A stretch of 64,000 nucleotides of DNA from Actinomycetes bacterium (GTDB lineage: Bacteria > Actinomycetota > Actinomycetes > Actinomycetales > Dermatophilaceae), in NCBI GenBank assembly GCA_029778715.1, contig JAKOPT010000019.1:62001-126000 (forward strand). The letters run 5' to 3'. Below the pieces are notes generated by a model, which saw nothing but the letters and a program-made list of their open reading frames with translations, made no database searches and had not been told where the DNA came from. The position numbers were made by a program, and so were the translations under genes. The number at the start of each line of letters is the position of its first letter. The stretch's first letter is position 1. Shown here one piece after another: positions 9,005 to 18,750 of this stretch.

Positions 9005-9079
9005 GGGGCCAGTATGCCGCGTGGCGGTCGGGAGTGGCAGCGTTCCGCGCGCATCGACGCCAGGCCCGGCAGGGCAACC

Positions 9080-10273
9080 TCACGCCTTCGCCCATGCGCT
9101 GAAATGGGTGGGAGTGTCCTGATCATCGTGACACCAGTACTCGCCCTGGGCTGTCATCACATGAATGGCGGTGCCACCGAACGAAGCGACCATGAACAGG
9201 GAGTGAGTGATGTCCTCCTGAGGGCGCCCTATGCAGACCCAGCCCTCCCAGGTGCCCGGAGCGTGCAGGCTGGCCCGGTTGACCCACACGTTGCGGTCGT
9301 TGCCGATGCCGGTCAGGACTTGGGCGTGCTGCCAGTTGTAACTGGCGCGGACGCCGGTGTCGAACCCTCCTGGCGGGCCGCCGAGGGACGTCCAGCCGCT
9401 CCAGCCGTTGCCCACACCCGGGGTGGCGAAGTTGCGATAGACGATGCCGTCGGTGCCCGTCACGAACACGACTTGAGTGCACTGTGCGTCGAGGCTGACC
9501 TGAACATCGCCCTGGAGCGTGGTGGGTGCGCCCAGGCTGATCCACGCAGACCAGCCGTCGCCCTGCCCGGGGGTGACATATCGGTGATGAACCCGCCCAT
9601 CGCCGCCCATGACGAAGACGTCGGGTTCGCACGCGGCGTTCGTGCTCACCTCGATGTCGTAGGCGATGCCGCTGGTAGGGGCGCCCATGGCGATCCAGGG
9701 CACGGTCGGCAGGGGTTGGTGGGGCATGCGTTGCCACATGGCGGCGGGGACGGGGGTTTTGCGGTAGGCCTGACCATCCATTCCCCGGACGAAGAGGTCG
9801 ACGATGCCGGGAGGGTGCGTGGCTCCCTTCACTCCGTGGTAGATACCAGCCGCAGGGCGCCCGAGCGGCAACCAGCCGGAGACCTCGGGAGTCTGTTCGG
9901 GATGGGTGAAGAAGTTGCGGTACACCGCACCGTCGCCGCCGACGACGAAGGTGTCCCCATCGGTCGTGCTCGTTGCGAGGAAGGCGCCGATGGTGCCGTT
10001 GGGCGGGGTCTGCGAGGTCTCCTCGAACACCGTGGCGGCGTCGTACCCGGCGCATTGCGGCGGGGCGAGGATCAGCCCGGGGCGCGTTGCCGCGGCCCCT
10101 TGCACCCCGTTGGGGCAGGGTTTGGTCGTTGTGCACCAGCGCCACACGGTGTCGAGACCGATGAGGGGCAACGTCGGGTGGGGTGGCCACTTCGGCAGGA
10201 GCGGGGGAGTGGCACCGCTCCCTCCCGGGGGAACAGCCGTGACGAGCCGAAGGTGAGGGCGGCCAAGGGCCAT
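9080..10273 (-). CDS. Beta-propeller lectin-like (PLL/tectonin-like) repeat protein
   Basis: A 397-residue protein made of about six repeats with the pattern 'V.G.DG.VY.......GWS.W..LG'. Examples are FVVGGDGAVYRNF, FVMGGDGRVHHRY and FVTGTDGIVYRNF, each followed by a W-x-x-LG turn. This is the repeat style of fucose-binding PLL-like or tectonin propellers. Fewer than ten aromatic turns are visible, consistent with one propeller. No signal peptide is apparent, although a secreted role would be expected; an alternative export route or a cytoplasmic role remains open. GAGAGGA precedes the ATG. Monocistronic. Confidence 0.75.
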   Translation of the reverse strand: MALGRPHLRLVTAVPPGGSGATPPLLPKWPPHPTLPLIGLDTVWRWCTTTKPCPNGVQGAAATRPGLILAPPQCAGYDAATVFEETSQTPPNGTIGAFLATSTTDGDTFVVGGDGAVYRNFFTHPEQTPEVSGWLPLGRPAAGIYHGVKGATHPPGIVDLFVRGMDGQAYRKTPVPAAMWQRMPHQPLPTVPWIAMGAPTSGIAYDIEVSTNAACEPDVFVMGGDGRVHHRYVTPGQGDGWSAWISLGAPTTLQGDVQVSLDAQCTQVVFVTGTDGIVYRNFATPGVGNGWSGWTSLGGPPGGFDTGVRASYNWQHAQVLTGIGNDRNVWVNRASLHAPGTWEGWVCIGRPQEDITHSLFMVASFGGTAIHVMTAQGEYWCHDDQDTPTHFSAWAKA

Positions 10274-10490
10274 GACGGGTCCTCTCTCGGGGTGCCGTTC
10301 CCCATGCTAGGAGCATGAGTCAGTGGGTCTCATCGGTATGACCAACTGCACACTCAGGGGTCGAGATCGGCTTGGCGTGAACTGGCTCATAACGGTGCCG
10401 GGCCGCTCGCTGCTAGGTTCGCAAGCGGGTCCGGTATGCCGCCGCGCCCACCTCCCGCACCCACCCCACCGGAAAGGGCCAGGTCTGCCG

Positions 10491-11582
10491 ATGCGCCCCG
10501 CCAAGGACTTCTTCACCCCCCTCGCTGTGGGCGCTCCCGCGCCGATCCGCGAGGTGCCGGCCCGCCCGAGCCGGATGATCCACTTCTTCGACCCGAGCAA
10601 CGAGAAGATGGCCGCCAAGGTCCCCTCGATGGTCGGCACCGTCGACGTGCTCCTCGGCAACCTCGAGGACGCGGTCAAGGCCGAGAACAAGGAAAAGGCG
10701 CGCCAGGGCCTCGTCGACATCGCCAAGGCGACCGACTTCGGCGACGCCACCCAGTTGTGGACGCGCGTCAACGCCCTCGATTCGCCGTGGGTGCTCGACG
10801 ACTTCGTCACCCTCGTCACCGAAATCGGCGACAAACTCGACGTCATCATGGTGCCCAAGGTCCAAGGGCCCGAGGACATCCACTACGTCGACCGCCTGCT
10901 GGCCCAGTTGGAGGCCCGCGCGGGTCTGTCCCGCCCGATCCTCGTCCACGCCATCCTCGAAACCGCTCGGGGCGTGGCCAACGTCGAGGCCATCGCCGGC
11001 GCCAGCCCGCGGATGCAGGGCATCAGCCTGGGCCCGGCCGACCTTGCCGCCGACCGGCGGATGAAGACCACCCGCGTCGGCGGCGGTCACCCCGGTTACC
11101 TCGTGCGCCAGGACCCGCCCGTGGGCCCGGACGGCCCGGACATCAACGGCGCCCGCACGATCTTCCAGCAGGACCTTTGGCACTACACGATCGCCCGCAT
11201 GGTCGACGCCTGCGCGATGAACGGCATCTTCCCCTACTACGGCCCGTTCGGGGACATCAAGGACGTCGTCGCCTGCGAGGACCAGTTCCGCAACGCCTTC
11301 CTCCTCGGGTGTGTCGGCGCCTGGTCGCTCCACCCGGCCCAGATCGCCATCGCCAAGAAGGTCTTCTCCCCGAGCGCCGCCGACGTCGCCCACGCCCGCC
11401 GGGTCAAGGCCGCCATGGGTGATGGCACCGGCGCGGTCATGCTCGACGGCAAAATGGAGGACGACGCCTCCCTCAAGCAGTGTCTTGTCATCTTGGAGTT
11501 GGCCGCCCGGCTCTCGGCCGCGGACCCCGAGTTGGCGGATTTGTATGCCGACCCGTCGGCGAACGCCGGAAGCGAGGCCTGA
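10491..11582 (+). CDS. HpcH/HpaI-CitE family lyase, malyl-CoA lyase type
   Basis: A 363-residue protein. Visible motifs are [14 protein letters not shown], the acidic [11 protein letters not shown] (Mg2+-binding region), [21 protein letters not shown] and [13 protein letters not shown]-terminal [15 protein letters not shown] is typical of L-malyl-CoA / beta-methylmalyl-CoA lyases. It would cleave or form malyl-CoA-type thioesters (glyoxylate plus acyl-CoA). ATG 10491 is preceded by AAAGGG. It is followed after 3 bp by a second CitE-family gene, so the two are an operon. Ethylmalonyl-CoA or glyoxylate metabolism is plausible but not shown. Confidence 0.87.
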   Translation: MRPAKDFFTPLAVGAPAPIREVPARPSRMIHFFDPSNEKMAAKVPSMVGTVDVLLGNLEDAVKAENKEKARQGLVDIAKATDFGDATQLWTRVNALDSPWVLDDFVTLVTEIGDKLDVIMVPKVQGPEDIHYVDRLLAQLEARAGLSRPILVHAILETARGVANVEAIAGASPRMQGISLGPADLAADRRMKTTRVGGGHPGYLVRQDPPVGPDGPDINGARTIFQQDLWHYTIARMVDACAMNGIFPYYGPFGDIKDVVACEDQFRNAFLLGCVGAWSLHPAQIAIAKKVFSPSAADVAHARRVKAAMGDGTGAVMLDGKMEDDASLKQCLVILELAARLSAADPELADLYADPSANAGSEA

Positions 11583-11585
11583 GCC

Positions 11586-12494
11586 ATGGGTCACCAGCAC
11601 GCCGACACCCCGGCATACGACAAAGACGCCTACCGGCCGCGCCGCTCGGTCCTCTACATGCCGAGCAGCAACATGCGGGCCCTGGAGAAGGCCAAGACGC
11701 TGCCCGTCGACGCCCTGATCCTCGACCTCGAAGACGCCGTCGGTGTTGACGCCAAGGACGGCGCGCGCGATAACGCGTGCGCGGCGGCGGCGTCCGGTGA
11801 GTACGGTCGGCGCGAGATCACGATCCGCGTCAACGGGCTGGGCACGCAGTGGCACGAAGCCGACTTCGCGGCGGCTTGCGCGGCCGGCCCCGACGGGATC
11901 GTCGTCCCCAAGGTCAACACGCACAAGGAGGTCAAGGCCCTCGTCAAGGCCATGGAGCGGCTCGGGGCGCCCGAGCACACCCGCCTGTGGGCGATGATCG
12001 AGACCCCGACGGCGATCTTCAACGCGCGCAAGATCGCCCGGGAGTCCGACCGGTTGGCCGCCTTCGTGTTGGGCACGAACGACCTCGTCAAGGAGTTGCG
12101 GGCCGAGCACGTGCCGGGTCGGGCGCCCTTGCTCACGGCGCTCGCGTGGGCCTTGCAGGCCGGGCGTGAGGCCGGGATCGCGGTCCTCGACGGGGTCTAC
12201 AACAACGTCAAGGACGCCGAAGGGTTCGCCGCCGAGTGCCTCCAGGGCCGTGATTTCGGGTTCGACGGCAAGACCCTCATCCACCCGGGCCAGGTCGCGC
12301 CGTGCAACGAGATCTTCGCGCCGAGCCCCGAGCAGGTCGAGGAGGCGCAAGGCATCGTCGCGGCCTGGGAGGCCGGTGCCGGTGCGGGCGTGGTGACCTA
12401 CAACGGCAAGATGATCGAAAACCTGCACGTCGACATCGCGCGCCGGGTGCTCGCCACCCACGCCGCGATCGAGGCGGCAGCCGCCGAGGCCTGA
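11586..12494 (+). CDS. CitE-like beta subunit family lyase/thioesterase
   Basis: A 302-residue member of the HpcH/HpaI aldolase/CitE family. RRSVLYMPSSNMRALEKA binds CoA. LILDLEDAV carries the metal-binding acidic residues. MIETPTAIFNA and GKTLIHPGQVAPCNEIF complete the signature. Related proteins are malyl-CoA lyases, (3S)-malyl-CoA thioesterases or citramalyl-CoA lyases, and sequence alone does not separate these. It is paired with the preceding lyase, as seen where one enzyme condenses and the other hydrolyses malyl-CoA. The operon ends at a perfect terminator. Confidence 0.87.
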   Translation: MGHQHADTPAYDKDAYRPRRSVLYMPSSNMRALEKAKTLPVDALILDLEDAVGVDAKDGARDNACAAAASGEYGRREITIRVNGLGTQWHEADFAAACAAGPDGIVVPKVNTHKEVKALVKAMERLGAPEHTRLWAMIETPTAIFNARKIARESDRLAAFVLGTNDLVKELRAEHVPGRAPLLTALAWALQAGREAGIAVLDGVYNNVKDAEGFAAECLQGRDFGFDGKTLIHPGQVAPCNEIFAPSPEQVEEAQGIVAAWEAGAGAGVVTYNGKMIENLHVDIARRVLATHAAIEAAAAEA

Positions 12495-12516
12495 TCGGCG
12501 CCGGTTGCGCTCTTGG

Positions 12517-12556
12517 CTGAAGCGTGGTGGTCGTGCGGACGACCACCACGCTTCAG
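12517..12556. terminator. Perfect 18-bp stem terminator between convergent genes
   Basis: Arms 12517-12534 and 12539-12556 (CTGAAGCGTGGTGGTCGT and its exact complement) enclose a GCGG loop. It is placed 23 bp after the CitE-like stop and just before the 3' end of the convergent RIO kinase gene, so it can serve both. Confidence 0.9.
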
Positions 12557-12583
12557 CGTGCGGGTCGCAAGCGCCGCGACTGG

Positions 12584-13414
12584 TCACCAGCGAGATGTCG
12601 CCTCCGCGACCACGTCCGCGAGCAAGACCCCCGCGTCCACGGCATACCCCTTGCTTGTAAACCACGCCGCCATCGTCGTGACGTCGCGTTCGAGGAAGGT
12701 GAACCCCTGCGGGTTGCCGATGATGTCGACGATCTGCGGCCAATCGATGAGCACGAGACGGTCGCCGTCGAGCAGGATGTTGTAGGGCGAGAGGTCGCCG
12801 TGGGTCCACCCCGCGCCGGCGAGGGTGAGCAGCGCGGCTCGCAGTTGCTCGAAAAGGTCCGGTAGTGCCTCCCGAGCCGGGCGCGCCGAGGCCAGCCGGG
12901 GCGCGGCCACCCCGTCGCGGCCGATGAACTCCATGAGCATCTCGGTCGCGTCGAGTTGCACCGGATAGGGGACCGGCAGCCCCAACTCCCAGAGACGGCC
13001 CAGCGCTGCGAACTCGGCGCCGGCCCATTGCCCGGCGATGAGTTCCTTGCCGTATGCCGTCCGCCGGGCCATCGCGCGCATCTCGCGGCTCTTGCGGACC
13101 CGGCGGCCCTCGAGGTAGCCGGCGTCACGGTGGAAGAGCCGATGCTCGCCGGTGCGATAGCGCTTGGCGGCCATGACGACGCCGCGGTTCGTGCCGGGCA
13201 GCCAGCGGTGGAGGAGGTGGACGTCGGCTTCCTTGCCGGTCTTGAGGACGCCGAGGTCGGCATCGACGGCGCCGAGTTCGGTGACGACCCAGTCGGGTCG
13301 GGGGGCAGGGCCGTGGGTCGCGACGTCCCAGGTGGACCATCGCTGACCCTCGGGCGGGGCCTCGGCGTCGGCTAGCGGTGCACCCTCGAGTGATTCGAAA
13401 TCGTTGTCGTACAA
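12584..13414 (-). CDS. RIO-type serine/threonine protein kinase
   Basis: A 276-residue protein with a RIO1-like kinase core. GVLKTGKEADVHLL is the glycine-poor nucleotide loop typical of RIO kinases, AAKRYR carries the ATP-binding Lys, WTHGDLSPYNILL is the catalytic loop with its Asp, and VLIDWPQIVD is the metal-binding Asp motif. The length matches actinobacterial RIO proteins. A TTG start at 13414 is proposed because a perfect GGAG sits 7 bp upstream and no ATG or GTG in frame is well placed. The substrate is unknown; bacterial RIO proteins have no proven ribosome role. Confidence 0.85.
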   Translation of the reverse strand: MYDNDFESLEGAPLADAEAPPEGQRWSTWDVATHGPAPRPDWVVTELGAVDADLGVLKTGKEADVHLLHRWLPGTNRGVVMAAKRYRTGEHRLFHRDAGYLEGRRVRKSREMRAMARRTAYGKELIAGQWAGAEFAALGRLWELGLPVPYPVQLDATEMLMEFIGRDGVAAPRLASARPAREALPDLFEQLRAALLTLAGAGWTHGDLSPYNILLDGDRLVLIDWPQIVDIIGNPQGFTFLERDVTTMAAWFTSKGYAVDAGVLLADVVAEATSRW

Positions 13415-13679
13415 CGGAAAACTCCAGTCAGAGAAGAAACATGGCGGGCGGTCAGGCCCAGTTCGCTCGGTGCCATGACGTCCTCCTCTCCCATCCGTTG
13501 CGATGTGCGCTCCAGCGGGTATGCCGGGTGCGCACCTGGGAGCCTGCCGCACCGGGCGCCGGCCTCGCCACCGAATTTCGGCCGCGGGGGAGATTCGCCA
13601 CCGAAGACCGTGATTCCTCTGGTGGATGCTTGAGCGCTCACCCTGGTCCGCGCCCACCTGCGCCGGTAGGTTGAGCGTC

Positions 13680-14558
13680 ATGCGCCTGCTCCCTGCCGTT
13701 ACGATCGCCGCCGTGGCCGGTCTGGCCCTTGCCTCCCCGGCCGCCGCCATCAACTCCTACAACGCCGCCCCCGCACCCGAGCGCACCGAGGTCGGGGCCT
13801 ATGTCGCCCTGTGGGACAAGACAGGCGATGGCGTGCCCGATCGCTTCGATTGGGTGTGTTCGGGCGCCATGGTCGACCGCGACACCTTCCTCACCGCGGC
13901 CCATTGCACCACCGACTGGCCCGAGGGGACCCGGCACTTCATCAGCCTGGAGCAGGATGTCCAGGGCGATCTCGACGCGCTGACGGCGCAGGGCTTGACA
14001 CCGAGCGAGCAGGCGGCCACCGCCCTCGCGCGCGGTTGGGTCGTCGAGGCGACGCCGCACTGGGACCCCGCCTACCCGGGCCCCTCCTCGAACGCCCACG
14101 ACATCGCCGTGCTCGACACCGCCGACCGGGCGGTCTCACCCGCGGATGTCTGGACGTTCACCCCGGCCACCTTGCCGGCCGCGGGGCTGCTCGACACGCT
14201 TCCTCGTAGGGACCTCGAGGCGGCGCGCTGGTGGGCTGTCGGCTATGGCACCCAGGAGGCCGCGCGTGGGCCCGGCGGGCTGACCCACCCCGGCGGGGGA
14301 ATCCGGATGAAGGCCCAACTCGGCTTCAACACGATCAACAAGTCCTGGGTGCGGCTGTCGATGATCGCAGCGCAAGGCTGGGGCGGGGCCTGCTACGGCG
14401 ACTCGGGCGGTCCGGACTTCCTCGAGTACGACGGCCATCTTGTGCTCGCGGCCACGACCATCACCGGTGATGGCCCGTGCTACGCGACCAACGTCGTCTA
14501 CCGCACCGACACCGCCAGTGCTCGCGCCTTCCTCGTGCCGTTCGTCGCGTTGCCCTGA
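13680..14558 (+). CDS. Secreted trypsin-like (S1) serine protease
   Basis: A 292-residue protein with a clear Sec signal peptide (MRLLPAVTIAAVAGLALA, cleavage near SPAAA). An S1 chymotrypsin-type domain follows: TAAHC (His), HDIAVLD (Asp) and YGDSGGPDF (Ser). Cysteines at CSGAM/AAHC and ACYG/GPCY could form the usual disulphides. Probably exported and active outside the cell. It is monocistronic; the intergenic space before it holds no other gene. Confidence 0.9.
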   Translation: MRLLPAVTIAAVAGLALASPAAAINSYNAAPAPERTEVGAYVALWDKTGDGVPDRFDWVCSGAMVDRDTFLTAAHCTTDWPEGTRHFISLEQDVQGDLDALTAQGLTPSEQAATALARGWVVEATPHWDPAYPGPSSNAHDIAVLDTADRAVSPADVWTFTPATLPAAGLLDTLPRRDLEAARWWAVGYGTQEAARGPGGLTHPGGGIRMKAQLGFNTINKSWVRLSMIAAQGWGGACYGDSGGPDFLEYDGHLVLAATTITGDGPCYATNVVYRTDTASARAFLVPFVALP

Positions 14559-14629
14559 CCCGTCCGGCCGCGGCATACGAAGGGACGGCACGCGTTGTCG
14601 GCGTGTTGACGGAGGGTCGGGCGAGGGCT

Positions 14630-14661
14630 ACCTTTGTATCAGCACAAACTGATACAAAGGT
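14630..14661. promoter_or_regulatory. GntR-type operator upstream of membrane protein/GntR pair
   Basis: A perfect 13-bp inverted repeat, ACCTTTGTATCAG at 14630-14642 and its complement at 14649-14661, separated by CACAAA. It is AT-rich in a GC-rich context and ends 12 bp before the GTG start, overlapping the likely promoter. The YtrA-type regulator encoded in the same operon is the obvious candidate ligand, giving autorepression. Confidence 0.85.
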
Positions 14662-14673
14662 AAGGAGGCCGCG

Positions 14674-15615
14674 GTGACGACACTCGACGCGGTGGTGGGG
14701 ATCTCCCGAGAGATCACGACCCCCGAGTTGCCCTCGTGGACCCTGATGTTCCCCCTTCTGATCCTCGTCGCGGTCGCGCTCGCCGTCATGTGGCGTCGTC
14801 GTGAGGCCTGGGTGGAGCGGGAACTGGTGCGCTTCGCCGCCGCGACGGGGCTGCCCGACCCGGGGCCGGATCGCACGTGGGTCACCGAACGCGTCCGGGC
14901 GCGCCTGAGTGGGCGGTTCGTGGGGGCGGTGGTGGCCTTCGGCGCGGCGTTCGTGCTCATGCTGTTGGCGCCTTTGCCGGGCCACTCTCAGTCGGCGTGG
15001 TGGATCGTGCTGGTCCCCTTCGGGCAGGTGGTCGGGACCGCTCTCGGGCACCTGCGCCCCCTGCGCGCCCATGCCGCGGGCCCGCGGGTGGCAACCCTGC
15101 GGGCGCGCACGCTGGGCGACTACGTCACCACGCCCGAGGTCCTCGTCGCCTTCGTGTGCTTGCCGATGCCGGCCGTCACCATCGTCCTAGCCGCCCTCAA
15201 CCTCGCCGGCCCGACCACGGCGTCGGCTCCGGCGATGCTCGCGATCGCGGCAGCCGCCCTCGGCCTGCTGCTTGCCGTCCTGTTGGCTCTTCTCGCCCGC
15301 CGTGCCCTGGAGCAGCCGGTGGGTCCAGAAGGACCCGCCGGCCTGGGCTGGGCCGAACTGCTGCGGGCCCAGATGCTGCGCGACCTCGTCGGCGGAGTGG
15401 CCTTCTCGGGTGCCTTCATGGGCGCGTTCATCCTGTTCTGGGGTGTCGACGACGCGTGGCGGGACTACCCCGACTGGTACGTCCCGGTCGCCATGGGCGT
15501 CGTCGCCGTCGCGTTCGTCGCAATGGGCGTGAGCCTCCTCGTCGCGGTCCGCGACAAGGGCCTGGGCTGGGCACGCACGCACGCCCTGAGCGAACTCGGC
15601 CGGGCGCCGGCATGA
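14674..15615 (+). CDS. Multi-pass membrane protein in GntR operon
   Basis: A 313-residue protein with about six to seven hydrophobic helices, for example LMFPLLILVAVALAVMW, AFGAAFVLMLLAPL and VAMGVVAVAFVAMGVSLLV. No recognised transporter motif is seen. The GTG start is preceded by AAGGAGG. The stop overlaps the start of a YtrA-type GntR regulator (ATGA). Many YtrA-regulated membrane proteins respond to cell-wall stress or antibiotics; that role is only suggested by context. Confidence 0.8.
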   Translation: MTTLDAVVGISREITTPELPSWTLMFPLLILVAVALAVMWRRREAWVERELVRFAAATGLPDPGPDRTWVTERVRARLSGRFVGAVVAFGAAFVLMLLAPLPGHSQSAWWIVLVPFGQVVGTALGHLRPLRAHAAGPRVATLRARTLGDYVTTPEVLVAFVCLPMPAVTIVLAALNLAGPTTASAPAMLAIAAAALGLLLAVLLALLARRALEQPVGPEGPAGLGWAELLRAQMLRDLVGGVAFSGAFMGAFILFWGVDDAWRDYPDWYVPVAMGVVAVAFVAMGVSLLVAVRDKGLGWARTHALSELGRAPA

Positions 15616-15965
15616 TCCTTGCCATCGACCCGGCGTCGGCGACGCCGGCCTACGAGCAGATCCGCGACCAGGTCGTGGCGGGCATCGCCGACGGCGCGCT
15701 ACGCCCGGGGACCCGGCTACCGACCGTGAGGCAACTCGCCGGCGACCTCGGATTGGCGGCCAACACCGTGGCCAGGGCCTACCGCGAACTCGAGGCCGAG
15801 GGGCACGTCGCCACCAGGGGCCGCAACGGCACGATCGTCCTCGAACGACGCCAAGACCCCTCCCGCGACGAGGTCGTCGCGGCCGCGCTCCTCCTCGCGC
15901 GGGCCGCCCAGCGCCATGACGTCGACCTCGGCTCGGCGATCGGCATCCTCCGTCAAGCCTGGTGA
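15612..15965 (+). CDS. GntR-family (YtrA subfamily) transcriptional regulator
   Basis: A 117-residue protein with an N-terminal winged helix-turn-helix (PAYEQIRDQVVAGI, RLPTVRQLAGDLGLAANTVARAYREL). Only a short C-terminal helix follows, the size and layout of YtrA-type GntR regulators, which lack a large ligand domain. It overlaps the preceding membrane gene by 4 bp. The palindrome at 14630-14661 is its probable binding site. Confidence 0.9.
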   Translation: MILAIDPASATPAYEQIRDQVVAGIADGALRPGTRLPTVRQLAGDLGLAANTVARAYRELEAEGHVATRGRNGTIVLERRQDPSRDEVVAAALLLARAAQRHDVDLGSAIGILRQAW

Positions 15966-16032
15966 CGGATTGGCCCTCGGGCTTCGTTCGCTTCGGCGTG
16001 CCGGACGCCGCCACCAGGCCAGCGTGGGCGTA

Positions 16033-17292
16033 TTAGTTGCGCAGCCGGCCCGCTTGGGCGGCGACCAACTGCTCGAACGCGGCTTCGGTGATGACGGGTA
16101 TGCCGTAGGCGCGCGCCCTCGCGGCCTTGCCGCTGAGCGAGTTCGGGTCGGCAGCCACGAGCACCCTGGTGTCGCGCGTCACCCCACCCGTGCGCAAGCC
16201 CAAGAAGGTGACGACGCTCTCCCATTCGCCACGGTCCCGCCGCATGTCACCGGTGAAGACGACCCGATCGCCGTGGTGCAAGGTGATGGTGCTCGCCGAC
16301 ATCCGCACCCCGGCCCTCGCCTCACCCGACAGGTGGGCTTCCGCTGCTGCCGCGAGGGCATCGTCGACATCCGTCAGAGGCAGCCCCAGGAGGGTCGCGA
16401 CGCGTTCGAGGTCATGGCGCTCCTCGTCGGTGACGACGTGATCATCGAGAGCCACTTCTGCCATCGCGCGCAGGTAGTCAAGGTGGAGATCGAGGACCTG
16501 TCCTCGCGTCAAACCCGATTCCTTGGCCACGGCCACCAGTTGCCGCTTCTCATGCTCGGCAAGGAACCGATCCAACAGGGCCATCTCAAGGACGGCGAGG
16601 TACTGGTCGACACGGGCACAGGCCGCCCGCGGCATACGGGAAACAACGCGATCAAGCCAGGAGTCGTGGCGGGACGCTCGCGCCTGCGCGCGGTGGAGCA
16701 TCCGCAACTCTGGGTACGCCCCGGCGAACGAAGGCCAGTGAAAGGCGCGGGCCGACCGAAGCGTCTCCTGCCACGGGGGCTCGCCATGGGCGGCGTCGAG
16801 GAACCGAGCCAACACCGCAGCGGTGGCCAGCGCGTCGGCACCGGCGCAGTGAGGGGCTTCCTGGGTGACTCCGGCGGCCCGGCAGACGTCGGTCAACCGG
16901 CGGCTCGGGGCGTCCAGGAATGCCGGAGACCATTCCATCGTGCACACCGCGGCGATCGGGATGTCCGGCAGCGTGACCCCCGCCAGGCGCAACTCGTGGG
17001 CGAGGAACCGCGTGTCGAAACTCGCGTTATGGGCCACCGGTATCCGCCCGGACAGGGCGTGCAGCACGTAGGGAGCGAGTTCCTTGAACGTCGGGGCCTG
17101 CGCGATGTCGGTCGCCGTGATCCCGTGAATTCGGGTTGGCCCGACGTCCCGACCGGGGTTGACGAGGGAGGACCAGTGGTCCTGGATTTCGCCCTGGTGC
17201 GACACGTAGACGATGCCGATCTCGACAATCCGGTCGTGGTGGGTCGGCGACAGGCCGGTCGTCTCGACATCGATGACCGTGTAGCCGGTCAT
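16033..17292 (-). CDS. DEDDh exonuclease with TerB-like and BRCT domains
   Basis: A 419-residue protein. The N-terminal DnaQ-like 3'-5' exonuclease domain (about 1-175) shows VIDVETTG (Asp/Glu), HNASFDTRF and CAGADALATA (terminal His/Asp). A helical acidic middle region (EVALDDHVVTDEERHDLE) resembles TerB. The C-terminal part (about 330-415) is a BRCT-like domain (VVFTGDM...VTRDTRVLVAAD). The combination suggests DNA repair or proofreading nuclease activity, not the main replicative epsilon subunit. Monocistronic, convergent with the GntR operon. Confidence 0.85.
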   Translation of the reverse strand: MTGYTVIDVETTGLSPTHHDRIVEIGIVYVSHQGEIQDHWSSLVNPGRDVGPTRIHGITATDIAQAPTFKELAPYVLHALSGRIPVAHNASFDTRFLAHELRLAGVTLPDIPIAAVCTMEWSPAFLDAPSRRLTDVCRAAGVTQEAPHCAGADALATAAVLARFLDAAHGEPPWQETLRSARAFHWPSFAGAYPELRMLHRAQARASRHDSWLDRVVSRMPRAACARVDQYLAVLEMALLDRFLAEHEKRQLVAVAKESGLTRGQVLDLHLDYLRAMAEVALDDHVVTDEERHDLERVATLLGLPLTDVDDALAAAAEAHLSGEARAGVRMSASTITLHHGDRVVFTGDMRRDRGEWESVVTFLGLRTGGVTRDTRVLVAADPNSLSGKAARARAYGIPVITEAAFEQLVAAQAGRLRN

Positions 17293-17521
17293 CGTGGACT
17301 CGTGGCGGTGGGGCGCACGGGCCCAGAGTAGTGAGTCAGCGCCCGCTCGCGCTCGCTACCAGGTGCAGATGCCGTATGCCGGATGCCGGGCGCGTCCACG
17401 CTCGGCACTCCTCGCGCCCGCGGGGTGAGGGGATTCACGCGACCGCGGCATACAGCGGGACCTGGCTGAGCGGCATACTCAAGGAGACAACTCCACCCCG
17501 AGATCAAGGCGGCGATCCAGC

Positions 17522-18721
17522 GTGTCCCGACTCCAGACCACCGACAACCTCACCGAGGAACAGGTCGAACTCCTCGCGCTGGTCAAGCAGTTCGTCGACG
17601 AGCAGATCATCCCGGTGGCCACGGAGATGGAGCACCGCGACGAATACCCCCAGGACATCGTCGACCAGATGAAGGAGATGGGGATCTTCGGGTTGATGAT
17701 CCCCGAGGAGTACGGCGGGCTCGGGGAGTCCCTCCTCACCTATGCCCTGTGTGTCGAGGAGATCGCCCGCGGCTGGATGAGCGTCAGCGGCATCATCAAC
17801 ACCCACTTCATCGTCGCCTACATGATCCTTCAGCACGGCACCGAGGAGCAGAAGCAGCGCTACCTGCCGCGGATGGCCACCGGTGAGATCCGGGGCGCGT
17901 TCTCGATGAGCGAGCCGGGCCTGGGCTCCGACGTGAGCGCCATCAAGACCAAGGCCGTCCAGGGCGAGGGCGACAACTGGACCATCGAGGGCCAGAAGAT
18001 GTGGCTCACCAACGGTGGCAGCGCCAACCTCGTCGCCGTGCTCGTCAAGACCGACCTCGGCGAGGGCAGCGTCTACAAGAACATGACGACCTTCCTCATC
18101 GAGAAGGAGTCCGGTTTCGGCGAGACCGCCCAGGGCGTCACCGTGCCCGGCAAGATCGACAAGATGGGCTACAAGGGCGTCGACACCACCGAGTTGGTCC
18201 TCCAAGGCCACAAGACGACGTCGGCCCAGATCCTCGGCGGGGTCCCCGGCAAGGGCTTCTACCACATGATGGACGGCGTCGAGGTCGGCCGCGTCAACGT
18301 CGCCGCCCGGGCCTGCGGGGTCGCCATGCGCGCCTTCGAACTCGGCATCTCCTACGCCCAGATGCGCGAGACCTTCGGCAAGAAGATCGCCGACCACCAG
18401 GGCATCCTCTTCCGCCTCGCCGACATGGCCGTCAAGGTCGAGGCCAGCCACCAGATGATGGTCAAGGCCGCCCGGCTCAAGGACGCCGGCAAGCGCAACG
18501 ACCTCGAGGCCGGCATGGCCAAGTACCTCGCCGCCGAGAACTGCGCCAACGTCGTCGAGCAGTCGTTCCGCATCCATGGCGGCTACGGCTACTCCAAGGA
18601 GTACGAGATCGAGCGCCTCTACCGCGAGGCTCCGATGCTGCTCATCGGTGAAGGCACCGCCGAGATCCAGAAGATGATCATCGGCCGCCGCCTCCTCGAG
18701 GACTACAAACTCAAGGGCTGA
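17522..18721 (+). CDS. Acyl-CoA dehydrogenase
   Basis: A 399-residue flavoprotein with family signatures: GLMIPEEYGG, the FAD/acyl contact AFSMSEPGLGSD, MGYKGVDTTEL, and near the C-terminus RIHGGYGYSKEYEIERLYREA, where the catalytic-base region lies. The length is typical of a medium- or short-chain enzyme. It catalyses alpha,beta-desaturation of an acyl-CoA and passes electrons to ETF; etfAB are encoded about 11 kb away. GTG start with AAGGCGG upstream. The substrate cannot be read from sequence. Confidence 0.93.
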   Translation: MSRLQTTDNLTEEQVELLALVKQFVDEQIIPVATEMEHRDEYPQDIVDQMKEMGIFGLMIPEEYGGLGESLLTYALCVEEIARGWMSVSGIINTHFIVAYMILQHGTEEQKQRYLPRMATGEIRGAFSMSEPGLGSDVSAIKTKAVQGEGDNWTIEGQKMWLTNGGSANLVAVLVKTDLGEGSVYKNMTTFLIEKESGFGETAQGVTVPGKIDKMGYKGVDTTELVLQGHKTTSAQILGGVPGKGFYHMMDGVEVGRVNVAARACGVAMRAFELGISYAQMRETFGKKIADHQGILFRLADMAVKVEASHQMMVKAARLKDAGKRNDLEAGMAKYLAAENCANVVEQSFRIHGGYGYSKEYEIERLYREAPMLLIGEGTAEIQKMIIGRRLLEDYKLKG

Positions 18722-18750
18722 GCCGTCGGGGCGCGCGCGATCGGGTCGAC

